From: Sambucus nigra
Taxonomy: Eukaryota > Streptophyta > Magnoliopsida > Dipsacales > Adoxaceae
Direction of reading: 5' to 3'
Assembly (NCBI GenBank): GCA_949130495.1
Contig: OX422215.1
Span: forward strand, 524,639,755 to 524,703,754
Length of the DNA: 64,000 nucleotides
This document shows, piece by piece, positions 60,756 through 64,000 of this stretch (positions are counted from its first letter, which is position 1; every line of letters begins with the position of its first letter). Both the position numbers and the translations under genes were made by a program. Under the pieces are notes generated by a model that ran no database searches, had not been told where the DNA came from, and was given only the letters and a program-made list of their open reading frames with translations.

Positions 60756-62330
60756 CTAGAGAGGTAAGGGCTTAAGCTCTAAATTAGTAGGTGGTGCATG
60801 AGTGACATCGGACTCAGACGCAGAAACAGAGTCCGGAGAATTATCGGTGCATAAAGTGGAGGAATCTGATATGGCCAGGAGTGCAGACAGTGGAACAGGG
60901 TGATCCAAAGAGTAAATAGTATCATCATAGAGGGGCTCGAAGGGAGGATCCCAAAAAGAAGTGTCCATCAGTGGAGTGGAATCTAGCAGGGTATTGAGTT
61001 CAGAGATGGAGGAATCAATATCAAAGTCGGATCCAAAATGAGCCAAACACTGGTGGAGAGGATTGGCAGGGTAAGTTTGGTCCAACATTTCATTAACTAA
61101 GGAGTCAATCACACACACCTCATCAATAAAACCGACATCAACCGGTTTTTGCATAAGGTGGAATATATTGACTTCTACAGTCATGTTGCCAAAAGAGAGA
61201 TTCATGGACCCGTCACGACAATTAATGATGGCATTGGCAGTGGACAGAAAGGGGCGACCCAATATGATAGGAGTATTGGTTGGGTCGGGCGCAAGAGTGT
61301 CTAAGATGATGAAATCTATAGGGTAGTAAAAATCTGAAACTTTCACCCAAACGTCTTCAACGATACCTTTCACGGAACGATCAGTAAGTTGAAGAGTAAC
61401 TTATGTAGGTTTCATGTTTTGTAAACCTAACTCAAGGTAGAGGGAGTAAGGTAATAAATTAACACTAGCCCCAAGATCAAGTAAAGCACTAGTAGTGAAC
61501 TTGTCACCTAACATGCAAGAGACAGTTGGATGACCAGTGTCTTTATACTTCACAACACCGTTATTATGGAGAAGGGACGTAGCTTGCTCAGTGAGGAAAG
61601 CATCTCGCGGAACATTTGTCCTACGCTTAACAGTGCACAAGTCCTTTGAAAATTTGGCATACGAGGGGACTTGTTGAATCGCGGTGAGGAAGGGAATGTT
61701 AATGTGAACATTCTGAAAGACTTTGATCTCATCAAATTGCTGGGCTTTTTTAGTGGGAGACAACCAATGAGGGAAGGGTGGTGCCTTGGGAACATAAGCA
61801 GAGGTCGGCTCAGGAGGATTAGACTCAGTGGGAGCTGGGGATTTAGATGGTGGGGTAACCTTAGGGATAGGTGCTAAAGGTGGTATGGGTGGTTGTGGGA
61901 CATCAGTGGGAACATGAACACCATTATCAACTTGTTTTCCCGAGCAAAGAGTAGACACCACTTTCATATCCGCTTGGTAATTTGGTGGATGGTAAGTGGA
62001 ACCAACCTCCTAGGCCGAGTCTTTGCCATTTCCCTCAAGGTTAGCAATGGGTTGACTGGGAAAACGACCTTTCTCTCGCTTAGACTCGAATTGGTTAAAA
62101 CGCTTCTTAAGTAGTTGGAGGGCTTGAGTCTGAGTGGTCATAAACTGAGTGAGAATATTCTCGAGAGAAGAGGCGGAGGAATTGGGCGGAGGGGCATAAG
62201 ATAGTTAGGTAACCAACTCGCGCTGAGAATTAAGCGGTTGTGAATACTCAAAGGAAGGAGGGGGAACAGGAACAAGTTGATTATTATTGTTTGAATGTTC
62301 GCCTTGGGGGACAAAGGAAGGTGGAAAGTG
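60756..62330 (-). pseudogene. Athila gag C-terminus and aspartic protease
   Basis: Pro-rich linker (about 61970-61800), then AKFSKDLCTVKRRTNV-type gag-protease linker. The protease active site is ALLDLGASVNLLPYS near 61455-61495; the DLGAS motif is the Athila form. It continues with 'DFIILDTLAPDPTNTPIILG' and RPFLSTANAIINCRDG (61260-61200), then an acidic connector to RT ending in LELKPLPL. Stops interrupt it near 62207, 62013 and at 61401-61403 and 60756-60758, all in the same frame as gag and RT. Confidence 0.85.
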
Positions 62331-63632
62331 CTATTGATGGTAAGGAGCAGACTGATACGGGACAGGAGGGCGAGGTTGCCTTTGTGGATTGTGTGGAAAC
62401 CTAGGGGGACCACCAACATGTTGTTGTGGTTGGGCAGGAGCGGAGTTGTTGTCGTACTTATAGGAGAAATAAGGGTGATTCCTATTGTTAGGATTATAAG
62501 TAAACGACAGGGGAACGGGTTTCCTAGTAGTATCAAAAGCACATGCTTGGGCCATTGTGGGTTCGGGATCATCTTGCAATAGGGGACACAAATGATCTAA
62601 ATGATCTTGACTTAAGCATACACCACAAGAGGAAGGACTAGAATCGTTGACAGTCATTGCTTGTTTAGAAAGTGTAACATTTTGTTGCATAGTACAACTG
62701 AGAGCGTCAACGGTTTTAGTCAAAGAGTGTAAGCTGTGTAGCAAAGTTTTAAAATCAGGATCATTTTTTACCTCAGAAGTGTTCCCTACACGTGGAGGGT
62801 CGAATCTCAAAAACGCATTGGTGCCCTCCCAATCTTGGGAGCCATCGCCTAATTCAAGGAGAAAATTATAGGCGCCAGTGGGAGTCAAATGCATGAACTT
62901 CCCTTTATGCATGAATTCAATCATGGTGCGAGAAGAAGGGATAAGACCATTGTAAAAATTATAGACTAAGCGAATTTTCTCGAGACCGTGATGTGGGCAA
63001 CTATTAATGTAGTCTTGAAAATGTCCCCATGCTTCACAAAACTGTTCGGTAGGCTTTTGTCTAAAATCCTGAATTGCTTGGTGCATTTCATTTATTTTGC
63101 TCATAGGATAGAATTTAGACATGAACTTCTTAACAAGTTGTTCCCAAGTGAGGATAGAATTCGGGGGCAAGGAATGGAGCCACATGGATGCATTATCGTA
63201 AAGAGAAAAGGGAAATAACTGAAGACGAACATTCTCTTCGTCTAAGTTTTGATTTTTGAAAGTAGCGCACACAATGAGAAATTTCCGCAAGTGAGTATAA
63301 GGAGACTCGCGTTCAAGGCCATGAAAACTGGGTAATATAGAAATAGTCGCGGGGAGAGTTTTAAATTGCACGGCCGGAGTGGGCGGAAGGACGATACATG
63401 AAGGTGGAGTGGCCGTAATCGGGGAAAAGTAGTCCCTTAAAGTGCGTTCGTCGGCCATTATGGGTGGGGTAATAGAACCAGGGGAAGTGGGAGAACTAGG
63501 CGTCTCCGAAGAAGAACACGGATCAGACAAATGAGGAGCAACAATAGGAACACAATCACCTAAGAAGGAATTTAGAGATGGAGCACTAGGGGAACGTGTT
63601 AATCGATGATCAATGCGTTGCCAATGTGGCAT
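62331..63632 (-). pseudogene. Athila gag, N-terminal 433 codons
   Basis: Open from 63632 (MPHWQRIDH). A second Met at residue 59 (63458, MADERTLRDYF) matches the start of the related ORF at 51469 and may be the true start. The Retrotrans_gag core spans residues ~95-265: SFHGLERESPYTHLRKFLI, ENVRLQLFPFSLYDNAS, 'LTWEQLVKKFMSKFYP', IQDFRQKPTEQF. A CCHC knuckle lies at about 62585-62626 (CGVCLSQDHLDHLC). The stop at 62331-62333 is one transition from a Gln codon, and the frame continues beyond it. Confidence 0.85.
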
Positions 63633-64000
63633 AAAAGCAAGGAAAAAAATATTTTTGGGATTTTTTGTTGTTTGAAAAAGAAGAAAATCTTTTTGGATTT
63701 TTTTGGAAAATAAGGAAGGAAAAAGGAAAAATATTTTTGGAGTTTTGGGTTTTGTTAAAAAAATGCAGAAAAAATGGAAAAGGGTGATGGACTAACGGTG
63801 GAAAAACTGACAGTTGGAGCAAAAATTGGACTACCTAAAGGAACAACTTAGACACGTACACAAATGGAACAAGTTCGAAAGAGCACAGAGCCAAATTATT
63901 ATCTTCAAGTTAAGTGATTGGATAGTCAATTTTAATTAGTCCGCGGGCGAGAAAATCACGGAATCTTAGGCCTTGCCGGTAAAAGTGTGTTCCTACTTTC
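63633..64000 (-). other. Athila 5' leader, cut by the window edge
   Basis: Same leader as 51470-51900. GAAAATCTTTTTGG-type repeats lie at 63640-63770, then the 'AAATTATTATCTTCAAG' and 'GTGTTCCTAC' blocks. The 5' LTR, if present, lies beyond 64000. Confidence 0.7.

Larger units (their letters stand above)
52440..64000 (-). mobile_element. Athila-lineage gypsy element, 5' end outside the window
   Basis: Leader, single-frame gag-pol, 3' non-coding region, PPT and 3' LTR follow in canonical order on the minus strand. Nine or more stops and two single-base frame shifts make it inactive. It carries the copia solo LTR at 55074-56207. Confidence 0.8.

Overview
This window looks like plant nuclear heterochromatin. 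It is AT-rich and almost entirely made of nested, mostly dead LTR retrotransposons of the lineages known from angiosperms: Ty3/gypsy Tat, Athila and Tekay/Del, and Ty1/copia SIRE and Tork types. I see no convincing host gene, tRNA, rRNA or CRISPR array. The species cannot be named from the sequence. Lineage names rest on recognised protein motifs and element layout, not on a search.

Left part (1-12.2 kb): a partial Tekay-type LTR (1-1152, minus) cut into a Tat integrase end (1153-1500, plus). Behind it lie Tat 3' sequence with a possible antisense ORF, a 48-bp minisatellite (4.03-4.55 kb), a SIRE-like remnant with gag, PPT and 3' LTR but no pol (4.55-8.56 kb), a 143-bp tandem duplication, and a 5'-end Tork-type copia piece on the minus strand (9.68-12.01 kb).

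Middle part (12-33 kb): a plus-strand Tat relic (gag, protease, RT, integrase). Its gag is split by a young 9.94-kb non-autonomous element (12200-22143) with near-identical 2.96-kb LTRs, a TTTGT target duplication on both sides, a PBS, a PPT and a 4-kb non-coding interior. Further right are a second Tat protease block, a candidate solo LTR (24587-26929), the Tat integrase piece, a second tandem array and a clear solo LTR with AGTAA duplication (28738-31888).

Right-centre (33-51 kb): a minus-strand Tat pol relic (36.95-41.17 kb) with an extra ORF running antisense to it (33.2-36.3 kb), broken by a solo LTR with AGGCC duplication (37393-38837). It is cut at 41168 by another LTR. Then come a back-to-back inverted pair of LTR ends (43911-44165) and a dead Tekay gag-pol (44.35-48.83 kb) with its truncated 3' LTR.

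Right end (50.8-64 kb): minus-strand Athila sequence. A gag-pol pseudogene (63632-57883) is followed by a long 3' non-coding region containing a copia solo LTR (AACCC duplication, 55074-56207), a PPT and an LTR (about 54824-52440). Beyond that LTR a second Athila leader and a gag-like ORF begin again, so two internal regions share one LTR.

Most unusual signal: six LTRs from two superfamilies (two of them the paired LTRs of one element) each carry a cluster of short CpG-containing palindromes. The clusters sit at a family-specific fixed offset from the LTR start, while the palindrome itself differs between families or subfamilies (CGATCG, TCGTTCGAACGA, CGGACCGGTCCG).
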